Assembly: GCF_001428335.1 (NCBI RefSeq)
Contig: NZ_LMSG01000023.1
Location: 1-64,000 of the forward strand
Length of the DNA stretch: 64,000 bases
From: Arthrobacter sp. Soil762
GTDB taxonomy: Bacteria > Actinomycetota > Actinomycetes > Actinomycetales > Micrococcaceae
Direction of reading: 5' to 3'
Positions 1 to 8,670 of this stretch are shown piece after piece (the first letter of the stretch is position 1; each line of letters opens with the position of its first letter). The notes under the pieces are model-generated. The model searched no databases, had not been told where the DNA came from, and saw only the letters and a list, made by a program, of their open reading frames with translations. The position numbers and the translations under genes are program-made.

Positions 1-1554
1 CCCACCGTGATCCTGGCCAAAACGGTCAAGGGCTACGGACTCGGACCCCACTTCGAGGGCCGCAACGCGACCCACCAGATGAAAAAGCTCACCCTCGATG
101 ACCTGAAGAAGTTCCGCGACCACCTGCGGATTCCGGTCACCGACGAGCAACTGGAGAAGGACCCGTACCAGCCCCCGTACTTCCACCCGGGCACCGATGC
201 GCCGGAGATCCAGTACATGATGGAACGCCGCGCCCAGCTGGGCGGTTCTGTTCCTGAGCGCCGCTCCAAGCACCAGGAGATCGCACTCCCCGAGGCAAAA
301 ACGTACGAGGTCGCCAAACGCGGTTCCGGCAAGCAGCAGGCAGCCACCACCATGGCGTTTGTCCGGCTCCTCAAGGACCTCATGCGGGACAAGAACTTCG
401 GCAAGCACATCGCGCCGATCATCCCCGATGAGGCCCGCACGTTCGGCATGGACGCGTTCTTCCCCACGGCCAAGATCTACAACCCCAAGGGCCAGAACTA
501 CCTGTCCGTGGACCGGGACCTGGTCCTTGCGTACAAGGAATCAGCCCAGGGCCAGTTGATCCACCCCGGCATCAACGAAGCAGGCGCGGTCGCGGCGTTC
601 ACCGCCGCCGGCACGGCCTACGCCACCCACGGCGTACCGCTGATCCCGGTGTACGTGTTCTACTCCATGTTCGGTTTCCAGCGCACCGGCGACGCCTTCT
701 GGGCCGCCGGGGACCAGATGGCCCGCGGGTTCATCATCGGCGCCACCGCCGGCCGCACCACGCTGACCGGCGAAGGCCTGCAGCACGCCGACGGCCACTC
801 CCCGCTGCTGGCCTCCACGAACCCGGCAGTGGTCACCTACGACCCCGCATACGGGTACGAGATGGGCCACATCATCCGGGACGGCATCGAGCGTATGTAC
901 GGGCCGGATTCGGCTGACCGGAACCTGATGTACTACATCACGGTCTACAACGAGCCCATCACGCAGCCCGCAGAACCCGAAGAGCTCGACGTGGAAGGTG
1001 TCCTCAAGGGCATCTACCTCCTGGCTCCGGCGAAGATCGACGGTCCCCGGACCCAGATCCTGGCCTCCGGCGTCTCGGTTCCCTGGGCCATCGAAGCCCA
1101 GCGGCTGCTCGCCGAGGACTGGGGCGTCTCCGCCGACGTCTGGTCCGTCACGTCCTGGAACGAGCTGCGCCGCGACGGTATGGCCGCCGAGGAAGAGGCG
1201 TTCCTGAACCCGGGCAAGCCCGCCCGTGTTCCGTTTGTGACCCAGCAGCTTGCCGGTGCCACAGGACCCGTGGTTGCGGTCTCGGACTACATGAAGGCCG
1301 TCCCGGACCAGATCCGCCAGTTTGTGCCGAACGAGTTCGCCACGCTGGGTGCGGATGGCTTCGGCTTCTCCGACACCCGCGCAGCTGCCCGCCGCTTCTT
1401 CAAGAACGACATCCACTCCATCGTGGTCCGTTCCCTGGAACTGCTGGCGCGCCGCGGCGAAGTTGATGCCCAGGCCCCGGCCCAGGCAATCGAGAAGTAC
1501 AAGCTGCACAACGTCAACGCCGGTTCCACCGGCAACGCGGGCGGCGAGTCCTGA
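1..1554 (+). CDS. aceE: pyruvate dehydrogenase E1 component, homodimeric type (3' part)
   Basis: This is the C-terminal ~517 residues of the large single-chain E1 subunit, which decarboxylates pyruvate with thiamine diphosphate and passes acetyl groups to the E2 lipoyl domains of the pyruvate dehydrogenase complex. The reading frame is open from the first base, so the gene starts upstream and about the first 400 residues, including the N-terminal cofactor region, are outside the window. Visible family sequence includes the transketolase-like stretch [20 protein letters not shown] and the central [17 protein letters not shown] region. It ends in TGA at 1552 and is followed by a strong terminator hairpin. 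The identification is secure; only the 5' end is missing. Confidence 0.96.
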   Translation, partial: PTVILAKTVKGYGLGPHFEGRNATHQMKKLTLDDLKKFRDHLRIPVTDEQLEKDPYQPPYFHPGTDAPEIQYMMERRAQLGGSVPERRSKHQEIALPEAKTYEVAKRGSGKQQAATTMAFVRLLKDLMRDKNFGKHIAPIIPDEARTFGMDAFFPTAKIYNPKGQNYLSVDRDLVLAYKESAQGQLIHPGINEAGAVAAFTAAGTAYATHGVPLIPVYVFYSMFGFQRTGDAFWAAGDQMARGFIIGATAGRTTLTGEGLQHADGHSPLLASTNPAVVTYDPAYGYEMGHIIRDGIERMYGPDSADRNLMYYITVYNEPITQPAEPEELDVEGVLKGIYLLAPAKIDGPRTQILASGVSVPWAIEAQRLLAEDWGVSADVWSVTSWNELRRDGMAAEEEAFLNPGKPARVPFVTQQLAGATGPVVAVSDYMKAVPDQIRQFVPNEFATLGADGFGFSDTRAAARRFFKNDIHSIVVRSLELLARRGEVDAQAPAQAIEKYKLHNVNAGSTGNAGGES

Positions 1555-1589
1555 TCAACTCCCGCTGACCTGCTTGTCAGCGGAAATGA

Positions 1590-1645
1590 ACGACGACGGC
1601 GACCCTCACCGAAAAGGCGAGGGTCGCCGTCGTCGTCCCCTGCCT
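1590..1645 (+). terminator. intrinsic terminator after aceE
   Basis: An 18-bp perfect inverted repeat has arms at 1590-1607 and 1619-1636 (ACGACGACGGCGACCCTC and its complement) and an 11-nt loop. A short pyrimidine tract (CCTTTCT) follows. It isolates aceE from the downstream regulator gene. Confidence 0.85.
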
Positions 1646-1685
1646 TTCTGGACATGAGGCAGCCTGTGATGCAGGTCCAACAACG

Positions 1686-1732
1686 TTGTAGCCTTTGCAC
1701 AAATGGAGCTTGCCGGGCAGGCACCGTATGCT
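1686..1732 (+). promoter_or_regulatory. promoter of the FasR-like gene with candidate operator
   Basis: A TATGCT -10 hexamer at 1727-1732 sits exactly 6 nt before the ATG at 1739, consistent with a leaderless transcript. Upstream, TTGTAG-N5-GCACAA at 1686-1702 resembles the TTGTAG-N5-CTACAA palindrome before fabD, so it may be an autoregulatory site. The regulatory role is inferred. Confidence 0.5.
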
Positions 1733-1738
1733 CGTAGG

Positions 1739-2983
1739 ATGCCAGAGCCAACCACCCCGCCCGTGAAGCGCAAGCCGTCCTCGCGCAGCATGACACCGGA
1801 GAAATCCGAAACCCTGAAAAAGCTCCGGGCAAGCGTGGGCCAACTCTCCACCACCACCCTTCGCCAGCTGGAAAAGTCGCTGCCGTGGTACTCGAGGCTC
1901 AGCTCCGACGAGCGCTCCGCCCTGGGCATGGTGGCGCAAAACGGCATCGCAGCATTTGTCACCTGGTATGAGCGGCCCAGCTCACCGTCGTGGATCCTCA
2001 CCGACGTTTTTGGGACGGCCCCCACCGAGCTGACGCGCTCCATCAGCCTCCAGAAGGCGCTCCAGCTCATCCGCATCGTGGTGGAAGTGGTGGAAGACCA
2101 GGTGCCGGTCATCGCCCCGGAAGCTGACCAGCCCTCCCTCCGCGAGGCGGTGCTGCGGTACTCGCGGGAAGTGGCCTTCGCGGCGGCAGACGTGTACGCG
2201 CGAGCGGCCGAGTCCCGCGGTTCCTGGGATACCCGGCTGGAAGCGCTGATCGTGGACGCCATCCTCCGTGGCGAAAACACGGACGCGCTGCGGTCCCGGA
2301 TCGCCGCGCTGGGTTGGAAGGCACAGGAGAGGTTCACCGTGATGGTGGGCAATTCGCCGTCTGAACCCAGTGCAAGCTACGTCAGCGAACTACGCCGCTT
2401 GGCAGGCCGCTACGCCGAGGACGCGTTGGTGGGCATCCAGGGCGACCGGCTGATCCTCATCCTTGGCGGCGTCCAGGACCGCGAGACCGCCTACCTGAAA
2501 CTCAGCGAAATGTTCGCCCCCGGCCCGGTGGTCTACGGCCCGGAAGCCGGTTCCCTGCTGGAGGCCAGCGGATCAGCGCAGTCTGCCTTTGCCGGCCTGA
2601 CCGCGGCAAGGGCGTGGCCCGCAGCTCCCCGGCCTGTGGCCGCCGATGACCTGTTGCCGGAACGCGTCATCTCCGGTGACGAAGCGGCGCGCCGTTCCCT
2701 TGTGAAGAACATCTACCGTCCGCTTGTCGCCGCCTCCAACGGGCTGGTGGAGACCCTGGGCACCTACCTGGAGCTGGGCCATTCCCTTGAGGCGACTGCC
2801 CGCGAATTGTTTGTCCACGCCAACACCGTCAGGTACCGGCTCAAGCGCGTCTGCGACGTCACGGGCTGGGATCCGCTGCTCCCCCGGGAGGCGTTTGTGC
2901 TGCAGGCGGCGTTGGTTGTCGGGCGGCTTTCCGCGCCGCCAAAAGCCCCGGCGGAGCGTCATCCGGCGCGGAATCAGCCGTGA
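1739..2983 (+). CDS. fasR: PucR/CdaR-type transcriptional regulator, FasR-like
   Basis: This 414-residue protein has a C-terminal PucR-type helix-turn-helix (about residues 352-385, ARELFVHANTVRYRLKRV) and an N-terminal sensor region without obvious catalytic motifs. In Streptomyces the regulator encoded immediately upstream of fabD-fabH-acpP-fabF is FasR, an activator of that operon. The same position and domain type here support the same role. I chose the ATG at 1739, preceded by a TATGCT hexamer at leaderless spacing, over an in-frame ATG at 1703 that has no ribosome-binding site. A TTGTAG-N5-CTACAA palindrome just before fabD is a plausible target. The family is certain; the fatty-acid role is inferred from context. 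Confidence 0.85.
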   Translation: MPEPTTPPVKRKPSSRSMTPEKSETLKKLRASVGQLSTTTLRQLEKSLPWYSRLSSDERSALGMVAQNGIAAFVTWYERPSSPSWILTDVFGTAPTELTRSISLQKALQLIRIVVEVVEDQVPVIAPEADQPSLREAVLRYSREVAFAAADVYARAAESRGSWDTRLEALIVDAILRGENTDALRSRIAALGWKAQERFTVMVGNSPSEPSASYVSELRRLAGRYAEDALVGIQGDRLILILGGVQDRETAYLKLSEMFAPGPVVYGPEAGSLLEASGSAQSAFAGLTAARAWPAAPRPVAADDLLPERVISGDEAARRSLVKNIYRPLVAASNGLVETLGTYLELGHSLEATARELFVHANTVRYRLKRVCDVTGWDPLLPREAFVLQAALVVGRLSAPPKAPAERHPARNQP

Positions 2984-2987
2984 GTCG

Positions 2988-3004
2988 TTGTAGACTTCCT
3001 ACAA
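2988..3004. promoter_or_regulatory. palindromic candidate operator upstream of fabD
   Basis: A perfect inverted repeat, TTGTAG-ACTTC-CTACAA, lies 5 bp after the regulator stop codon and 68 bp before the fabD start. A weak -10 (TAATTT, 3052-3057) lies downstream, so the site would be near -68, a position suited to activation. Binding by the FasR-like protein is inferred. Confidence 0.5.
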
Positions 3005-3071
3005 TCTGCCCCCTTGAGCTTGGTGCAGACAAACACCCCTGGATGACCCCGTAATTTGGAAAGCTGGATAC

Positions 3072-4001
3072 GTGCTTGCAATAGTCTGCCCTGGACAGGG
3101 CTCACAGACCCCGGGTTTTCTGGCCCCTTGGCTGGAACTGCCTTCGGTAGCAGGCCATCTGGCCTCCCTCAGTGAGATCGCAGGCATCGACCTGACAGCC
3201 CACGGGACCACCTCTGACGAGGACACCATCAAGGACACCGCCGTCGCGCAGCCCCTGATTGTTGCCGCCGGGCTGGTGGCCGCAAAGTCGCTGTTCGACG
3301 TCGAACTCGGCACGCTTCCCGTGATCCTTGCCGGCCACTCCGTCGGTGAAATCACCGCCTCGGCCCTCGCCGGCGTGCTCACCGAGCAGGAAGCCATGAC
3401 GTTCGTCCGTGAACGCGCCAACAGCATGGCCGCTGCCGCAGCTGTGACCCCCACCGGCATGAGCGCCGTGGTGGGCGGGGACCCTGCAGAGGTCCTGGCC
3501 GCCATAGAGGCTACCGGCGCGACACCGGCCAATGTCAATGGAGCGGGCCAGACCGTGGCAGCCGGAACCTTCGAACAGCTCAAGGCCCTGGCGGACAACC
3601 CGCCGGCCAAGGCGCGCGTGATCCCGCTGAAGGTGGCCGGAGCGTTCCACACCTCGCACATGTCCCCCGCCGTGAGCGCCCTCGAGGCGCTGAAGCCGGG
3701 CCTCAAGCCGCAGAAGCCGCAGGTACCCCTGCTGTCCAACTTTGACGGCCGGGAAGTGACCGACGGCGGCGCCGCCGTCGAGAGCCTCATCGCGCAGGTC
3801 TCCCGCCCGGTCCGCTGGGACCTCTGCATGGAAACGCTTGTGCAGCGCGGCGTCACCGGCGTCATTGAGCTGGCCCCGGCCGGCACCCTGGCCGGGCTCG
3901 CCAAGCGCGGCATGCCCGGCGTCAAGACCGTTGCAGTCAAAACCCCGGACGACCTCACGGCCGCACTGGCACTCTTCGCAGAACTGGAGGGAAATGCATG
4001 A
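3072..4001 (+). CDS. fabD: malonyl-CoA:ACP transacylase
   Basis: FabD transfers malonyl groups from CoA to acyl carrier protein in type II fatty-acid synthesis. The 309-residue protein has the usual N-terminal PGQGSQ motif, the nucleophile Ser90 in GHSVGE and the partner histidine in AFHTSHM (His193). It starts at GTG and overlaps fabH by 4 nt (ATGA), so the two are translationally coupled. It is the first gene of fabD-fabH-acpP-fabF and follows the FasR-like regulator by about 90 bp containing a palindrome. Length and motifs are normal for the family. Confidence 0.97.
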   Translation: MLAIVCPGQGSQTPGFLAPWLELPSVAGHLASLSEIAGIDLTAHGTTSDEDTIKDTAVAQPLIVAAGLVAAKSLFDVELGTLPVILAGHSVGEITASALAGVLTEQEAMTFVRERANSMAAAAAVTPTGMSAVVGGDPAEVLAAIEATGATPANVNGAGQTVAAGTFEQLKALADNPPAKARVIPLKVAGAFHTSHMSPAVSALEALKPGLKPQKPQVPLLSNFDGREVTDGGAAVESLIAQVSRPVRWDLCMETLVQRGVTGVIELAPAGTLAGLAKRGMPGVKTVAVKTPDDLTAALALFAELEGNA

Positions 4002-5059
4002 GCGTTCCCACGCTGAAACAGGTTCCCGTCAACGAATACAGCCGCATCCTCGGCCTCGGCGCATTCCGGCCAGACGTCATCGTCACCAACGATGACGTCT
4101 GCCAGTGGATTGATTCCTCGGACGAATGGATCCGCCAGCGGACCGGCATCGTGACCCGGCACCGGGCCGCTGCCGACGTCAGCGTCATCGATATGGCAGA
4201 GGGCGCTGCCCGGGAGGCCCTGCAGCAGGCAGGCATCGAAGCCTCCCAGCTTGGTGCCGTCATCGTTTCCACCGTCACCCACCCGTACGCCACACCGTCG
4301 GCCGCCGCCGCCCTGGCTGACCGCATCGGTGCGACGCCGGCTCCGGCCTTCGATATCTCGGCCGCCTGCGCCGGGTACTGCTACGGCATCGCCCAGGGTG
4401 ATGCCTTGGTCCGCTCCGGCACGGCCACCTACGTGCTGGTGGTCGGCGCGGAGAAGCTTTCCGACGTCATCGACAACCGGGAACGCACCATTTCCTTCCT
4501 GCTGGGCGACGGTGCGGGCGCTGTTGTCATCGGCCCGTCGGACACCCCCGGCATCGGACCCTCAGTGTGGGGTTCGGACGGCAGTAAGTGGGACGCCATC
4601 GGCATGACGCGTTCCATGCTCGATGTCCGCGACCTCAGCATGGCAGCCCGCCAGTCCGACGAATCCGGCGATTTTGCCCTGCTCGAAGAAGCGCAGGAGC
4701 TCTACCCCACCCTGCGCCAGGACGGGCAGACGGTCTTCCGTTGGGCGGTCTGGGAAATGGCAAAGATGGCACAGCAGGCTTTGGAGGCCGCGGGCGTCGA
4801 GGCTAAAGACCTTGTTGCGTTCATCCCCCACCAGGCCAACATGCGGATCATCGACGAGATGGTCAAAAAGCTGAAGCTTCCCGAATCCGTCACCGTTGCC
4901 CGGGACATCGCCGATGCCGGAAACACCTCGGCGGCCTCCATCCCCCTGGCCACCCACCGCCTGCTCAAGGAAAACCCTGAACTCAGCGGCGGCCTCGCAC
5001 TCCAGATCGGCTTCGGCGCCGGGCTGGTCTACGGTGCCCAGGTAATCGTCCTTCCTTAG
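3998..5059 (+). CDS. fabH: 3-oxoacyl-ACP synthase III
   Basis: FabH condenses an acyl-CoA primer with malonyl-ACP to start fatty-acid synthesis. In actinobacteria it usually prefers branched primers, which fits the anteiso/iso lipids of this group (known of the family, not shown here). The 353-residue protein has the triad Cys124 (ISAACAGYCYG), His278 (FIPHQANMR) and Asn309 (DAGNTSAAS). Its start overlaps the end of fabD by 4 nt. An approximately 80-bp gap separates it from acpP. Confidence 0.97.
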   Translation: MSVPTLKQVPVNEYSRILGLGAFRPDVIVTNDDVCQWIDSSDEWIRQRTGIVTRHRAAADVSVIDMAEGAAREALQQAGIEASQLGAVIVSTVTHPYATPSAAAALADRIGATPAPAFDISAACAGYCYGIAQGDALVRSGTATYVLVVGAEKLSDVIDNRERTISFLLGDGAGAVVIGPSDTPGIGPSVWGSDGSKWDAIGMTRSMLDVRDLSMAARQSDESGDFALLEEAQELYPTLRQDGQTVFRWAVWEMAKMAQQALEAAGVEAKDLVAFIPHQANMRIIDEMVKKLKLPESVTVARDIADAGNTSAASIPLATHRLLKENPELSGGLALQIGFGAGLVYGAQVIVLP

Positions 5060-5140
5060 GAACGCCCCACACAGGCCGCATCCGCGGGCTGCACCGTTTC
5101 CGGCACCCACTGCCGGCAATAACAAGAAAAGGAGCCATCA

Positions 5141-5386
5141 ATGGCTAGCAACGAAGAGATCCTGGCCGGCTTGGCTGAAATCGTCAACGAAGAAACCGGC
5201 CTTGCCCCGGAGGCTGTGGAACTGGACAAGTCCTTCACCGAGGACCTGGACATCGACTCCATCTCCATGATGACCATCGTGGTCAACGCCGAAGAGAAGT
5301 TCGGCGTGCGTATCCCGGACGAAGAGGTCAAGAACCTCAAGACCGTGGGCGACGCCGTCAGCTTCATCGCCGGCGCACAGGCCTAG
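5141..5386 (+). CDS. acpP: acyl carrier protein
   Basis: This 81-residue acidic carrier protein holds growing acyl chains on a phosphopantetheine arm attached to Ser40 in the LDIDSISMM motif. The start has a strong ribosome-binding site (AAGGAG, 6 nt before ATG). It lies between fabH and fabF in the fatty-acid operon. A terminator-like hairpin with five Ts follows directly, so acpP transcripts may greatly outnumber fabF transcripts, in keeping with the high cellular demand for ACP. Confidence 0.97.
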   Translation: MASNEEILAGLAEIVNEETGLAPEAVELDKSFTEDLDIDSISMMTIVVNAEEKFGVRIPDEEVKNLKTVGDAVSFIAGAQA

Positions 5387-5414
5387 CCAAGGCTTCAGCC
5401 CCTTAAGGCTGACT

Positions 5415-5462
5415 GGACTGCCGGTCCGTGCTCAGGCCGGACCGGCAGTCCACCACATTTTT
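5415..5462 (+). terminator. intra-operon terminator or attenuator between acpP and fabF
   Basis: A 14-bp perfect inverted repeat (GGACTGCCGGTCCG, 5415-5428, and its complement, 5438-5451) with a 9-nt loop is followed by a T5 run at 5458-5462. It sits between acpP and the fabF start at 5539. Partial termination is inferred, because no clear separate fabF promoter is visible. Confidence 0.75.
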
Positions 5463-5538
5463 CGGCAGCCAGCTGCCCCACACGCGGGACCCCGCCGGAC
5501 AACCGGATACGGCCTGCCCACCGACAGAGAGTGATCCA

Positions 5539-6774
5539 ATGACACGCAAAGTAGTCATTACCGGTCTGGGTGCCACCACGCCCATCGGCGGCGACGTACC
5601 CACCATGTGGAACAACGCGCTGAAGGGGGTCTCCGGTGCCCGCACGCTGGAAGACGAATGGGTCGCCAAGTACGAACTGCCTGTCCACTTCGCCGCCCGC
5701 TGCTCCACGCCGGCACTGTCGGTCCTGAGCCGCGTTGAGGCCAAGCGGATGGACCCGTCCACCCAGTTCGGCGTCATCGCCTCCCGTGAAGCCTGGGCCG
5801 ATTCCGGCATCACCGAGATTGACCCCGACCGCCTCGCCGTCGCCTTCGCCACCGGCATCGGCGGCGTCTGGACCCTGCTGGACGCGTGGGACACGCTGAA
5901 GGAAAAAGGCCCGCGCCGCGTCCTGCCCATGACGGTGCCCATGCTGATGCCCAACGGCGTCGCAGCAGCCGTCAGTCTTGACCTTGGCGCCCGTGCCGGC
6001 GCCCATACCCCCGTTTCGGCCTGCGCGTCGGGCACCGAGGCCCTTCACCTGGGCTTGGAGCTGATCCGCTCCGGCAAGGCCGACGTGGTGATGTGCGGCG
6101 GCGCCGAGGCAGCCATCCACCCCATGCCCCTGGCCGCCTTCTCGTCCATGCAGGCGCTCTCCCGCCGCAACGATGACCCCCAGGGTGCCTCACGCCCTTA
6201 CGATCTGGGCCGCGACGGCTTTGTGATGGGCGAAGGCGCCGGTGCGCTGGTGCTCGAAGCCGAGGAGCACGCCATTGCGCGCGGCGCCCGCATTTACGCC
6301 GAATTGGCCGGCACCTCAGTGACGGCCGATGCCTACCACATCACCGCCCCGGACCCCCAGGGCCTGGGCGCCACCCGCGCGCTGAAGGCCGCCATGTTCG
6401 ACGGCCGGATCCAGGCCGAGGACGTTGTCCACGTCAACGCGCACGCCACCTCCACTCCTGTCGGTGACAAGCCCGAGTACACGGCCCTCCGCGCGTCGCT
6501 GGGGAACCACCTCGACAACGTCGCAGTGTCCGCCACTAAATCACAGATGGGCCACCTCCTGGGCGCGTCCGGTGCCGTGGAGGCAGTACTCACCGTGCTG
6601 GCCGTGTACCACCGCAAGGCCCCGGTCACCATCAACCTCGAGAACCAGGACCCGGAGATCCCGCTCGACGTCGTCACGTCGGCGAGGGATCTGCCGGCAG
6701 GCGACATCGTGGCGCTGAGCAACTCGTTCGGCTTCGGCGGCCACAACGCCGTGATCGCTGTCCGCAGCATCTAG
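5539..6774 (+). CDS. fabF: 3-oxoacyl-ACP synthase II
   Basis: FabF catalyses chain elongation in type II fatty-acid synthesis. The ATG at 5539 starts the conserved MTRKVVITGLGATTPIGG sequence; the open frame reaches further upstream through the acpP-fabF hairpin and is not coding there. The 411-residue protein has the Cys-His-His active site: Cys162 (VSACASGTEAL), His302 (NAHATSTPVGD) and His339 (KSQMGHLLGASGA), plus Lys334. It ends the operon and is followed by a 14-bp-stem terminator. Weak Shine-Dalgarno pairing (GAGAG) precedes the start. Confidence 0.96.
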   Translation: MTRKVVITGLGATTPIGGDVPTMWNNALKGVSGARTLEDEWVAKYELPVHFAARCSTPALSVLSRVEAKRMDPSTQFGVIASREAWADSGITEIDPDRLAVAFATGIGGVWTLLDAWDTLKEKGPRRVLPMTVPMLMPNGVAAAVSLDLGARAGAHTPVSACASGTEALHLGLELIRSGKADVVMCGGAEAAIHPMPLAAFSSMQALSRRNDDPQGASRPYDLGRDGFVMGEGAGALVLEAEEHAIARGARIYAELAGTSVTADAYHITAPDPQGLGATRALKAAMFDGRIQAEDVVHVNAHATSTPVGDKPEYTALRASLGNHLDNVAVSATKSQMGHLLGASGAVEAVLTVLAVYHRKAPVTINLENQDPEIPLDVVTSARDLPAGDIVALSNSFGFGGHNAVIAVRSI

Positions 6775-6808
6775 CAGCAGCGCGGGAACAGCAAGTACCG
6801 CAGACGAA

Positions 6809-6843
6809 GCAGAGGCCCCGCCATGCGGCGGGGCCTCTGCTTT
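6809..6843 (+). terminator. terminator after fabF
   Basis: A 14-bp perfect stem (GCAGAGGCCCCGCC, 6809-6822, and its complement, 6827-6840) with an ATGC loop is followed by TTT. It separates the plus-strand fab operon from the convergent minus-strand DUF3145 gene. Confidence 0.85.
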
Positions 6844-6928
6844 GGCTATGGAGCGCCCCATTCCGATCCGGCACGGCTTCTGCCGGGACAGCGGACAGGA
6901 AGTACGACGTCGTGATGTCCGACGGCGG

Positions 6929-7432
6929 TCAGCCCACCTGGTGCAGCCAGCGGACCGGTGCGCCCTCGGCTGCGTGTCGGAACGGCTCGAGTTCCTCGTC
7001 CCAGGCCTCACCCAAAGCCAGGGAAAGCTCGTGGTACACGGCGGAGGGATCGCCGGCGCCCGATTCGTAGGCGTAACGGATGCGGTCCTCTGAGACCATG
7101 ATGTTGCCGTGGACATCCGTTGTAGCGTGGAAGATTCCCAGTTCGGGGGTATGCGACCAGCGGCCGCCGTCAACGCCCTGGCTCGGCTCTTCAGTGACCT
7201 CGTAGCGTAGATGGGCCCAGCCGCGAAGGGAGGAAGCCAACAGCGATCCGGTGCCCGGAGTTCCCGTCCAGGAGAGCTCGGCGCGGAACATTCCGGGCGC
7301 GGCAGGCTGAGGGGTCCACTCTAGATCCGTCCGCTTGTCCACGACGGATCCAATGGCCCACTCAACGTGCGGGCACAGTGCTGTAGGGGCTGAGTGAACA
7401 AACAGCACACCGCGGGTCATTGCAACAGACAT
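6929..7432 (-). CDS. DUF3145 family protein
   Basis: This 167-residue actinobacterial protein belongs to DUF3145, a conserved family of unknown function commonly found near the fab locus in actinobacteria. The sequence begins MSVAMTRGVLFVHSAPTALC and shows no signal peptide or membrane segment. The start at 7432 is preferred over the ATG four codons upstream because GGAGG lies 5 nt before it. It is monocistronic and convergent with fabF. No catalytic motif is recognised, so no function is proposed. Confidence 0.85.
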   Translation of the reverse strand: MSVAMTRGVLFVHSAPTALCPHVEWAIGSVVDKRTDLEWTPQPAAPGMFRAELSWTGTPGTGSLLASSLRGWAHLRYEVTEEPSQGVDGGRWSHTPELGIFHATTDVHGNIMVSEDRIRYAYESGAGDPSAVYHELSLALGEAWDEELEPFRHAAEGAPVRWLHQVG

Positions 7433-7693
7433 TCCATCCTCCATAGCTGTAGGTACGTCTTCCCCAACGACCTCTGCCTGGATGAAACTGCCCGGTGCTG
7501 TATGTTCCCTGCCTGATTATTAAGCTGTGTCCGGACTTGCGGGTGACGCGCGAAGCGAAATAGCTTCAAGCGAAACTTGAAAGTTGCCGGACGTGACTCT
7601 TATTGTGCCGTACGCCGCGTAATTACGCCAGTGCGATTCGCCATAGGTGACACGGTCCTGGAATTACCCCGTGTTGGCGGTAATCCCTGGCTC
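7433..7693. other. 261-bp intergenic region, no gene seen
   Basis: This stretch lies between xerC (3' side) and the start of DUF3145. It is less GC-rich than its surroundings. It contains one perfect short hairpin (TTCAAG-CGAAA-CTTGAA, about 7566-7582) and two related motifs (GGAATTACC and GGTAATCCC) near 7661-7687. I see no RNA gene, riboswitch or coding signal. Confidence 0.4.
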
Positions 7694-8620
7694 TCAGGCC
7701 CGGGGATGGGCCTGCCGGTAGCTGCTCCGAAGCCGCTCAACGGACACATGGGTGTAGATCTGCGTGGTGGCGAGGCTGCTGTGGCCCAGGATTTCCTGGA
7801 CCGCACGAAGATCGGCCCCGCCATCGAGCAGGTGCGTTGCCGCAGTATGCCTCAGCGCGTGCGGACCGGTTGCTGACGTGTCACCCAAAGCTTCGAAGAG
7901 AGCATTCACCACGGTCCTGACCTGGCGCTGGTCAACACGGTTTCCCCTGGTGCCCAGGAAAAGCGCCGGTCCGCTGTGGCCGGTGGCCAGGAGCGGCCTG
8001 GCCCTGCGTAGCCAGTCGTCCACGGCCACAGCGGCCGGGACGCCATAGGGAACCGTCCGTTCCTTGTTGCCCTTGCCGACCACCCGCAGGGTCCGGCGGT
8101 CCGGGTTGAGATCGTCCACATCCAAGGCGGCCAGCTCCCCCACGCGCAGACCTGTGGCGTATAGGAGCTCCACCATGGCCCGGTTGCGCACCGGCACCGG
8201 TGACCCGTCAGCCGCGGCTTCTTCCAGACTGTTCAGCAGCCTGAGGAGTTGTTGGGACTGCAGCACCCCGGGCAGTGACTTTTCCGCTTTGGGAGCCCTG
8301 AGACGGAGGGCAGGGTCGGTCTCGATGAGTTCTTCCCTCATGGCCCACGTAGTGAAGGAACGCGCTGTAGCCGATCTCCGCGCAAGGGTGGCCCGGGATA
8401 TCCCGGCCTGGCTCTGCGCCCCGAGCCAGCGTCGGAGAGTGCCCAGCTCCAGTTCCGGCAGATCCGTGACGCCCTCGGAGGTGGCGTATTCCAGGAGGCT
8501 TCGAAGATCGGACAGGTATGCCCGAAGCGTATGCCCGGACCGGGCCCGCTCGGCGGTCAGGTATCTGCCGAAGTCTGCAAGTGCCTGCTCAAATGCCCGG
8601 GACAGTTCCTGATTCTGCAC
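7694..8620 (-). CDS. xerC: site-specific tyrosine recombinase XerC
   Basis: XerC resolves chromosome dimers at dif together with XerD. The 308-residue protein has an N-terminal SAM-like core-binding domain (about 10-105) and a C-terminal catalytic domain with the full tyrosine-recombinase set: Arg159 (ATGLRVGEL), Lys183, His254 and Arg257 (HALRHTAATH), His280 (LGHSS) and Tyr289 (TQIYTHV). It starts at GTG. It is encoded downstream of dprA as in other actinobacteria, so it is a housekeeping recombinase and not an integrase of a mobile element. Confidence 0.92.
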   Translation of the reverse strand: MQNQELSRAFEQALADFGRYLTAERARSGHTLRAYLSDLRSLLEYATSEGVTDLPELELGTLRRWLGAQSQAGISRATLARRSATARSFTTWAMREELIETDPALRLRAPKAEKSLPGVLQSQQLLRLLNSLEEAAADGSPVPVRNRAMVELLYATGLRVGELAALDVDDLNPDRRTLRVVGKGNKERTVPYGVPAAVAVDDWLRRARPLLATGHSGPALFLGTRGNRVDQRQVRTVVNALFEALGDTSATGPHALRHTAATHLLDGGADLRAVQEILGHSSLATTQIYTHVSVERLRSSYRQAHPRA

Positions 8621-8670
8621 TGTTCCACTGTCCCAGAACTCCGCGGGAATCCCGTCCCGGACACAGGCAA

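Noticed and set aside
541-1509. Minus-strand open frame opposite aceE
   Set aside because: It is antisense to a conserved enzyme and shows no motif; the frame stays open because of GC3 bias.
7694-8620. Tyrosine recombinase as a phage or island integrase
   Set aside because: It sits in the conserved dprA-xerC housekeeping position with no attachment site or cargo genes.
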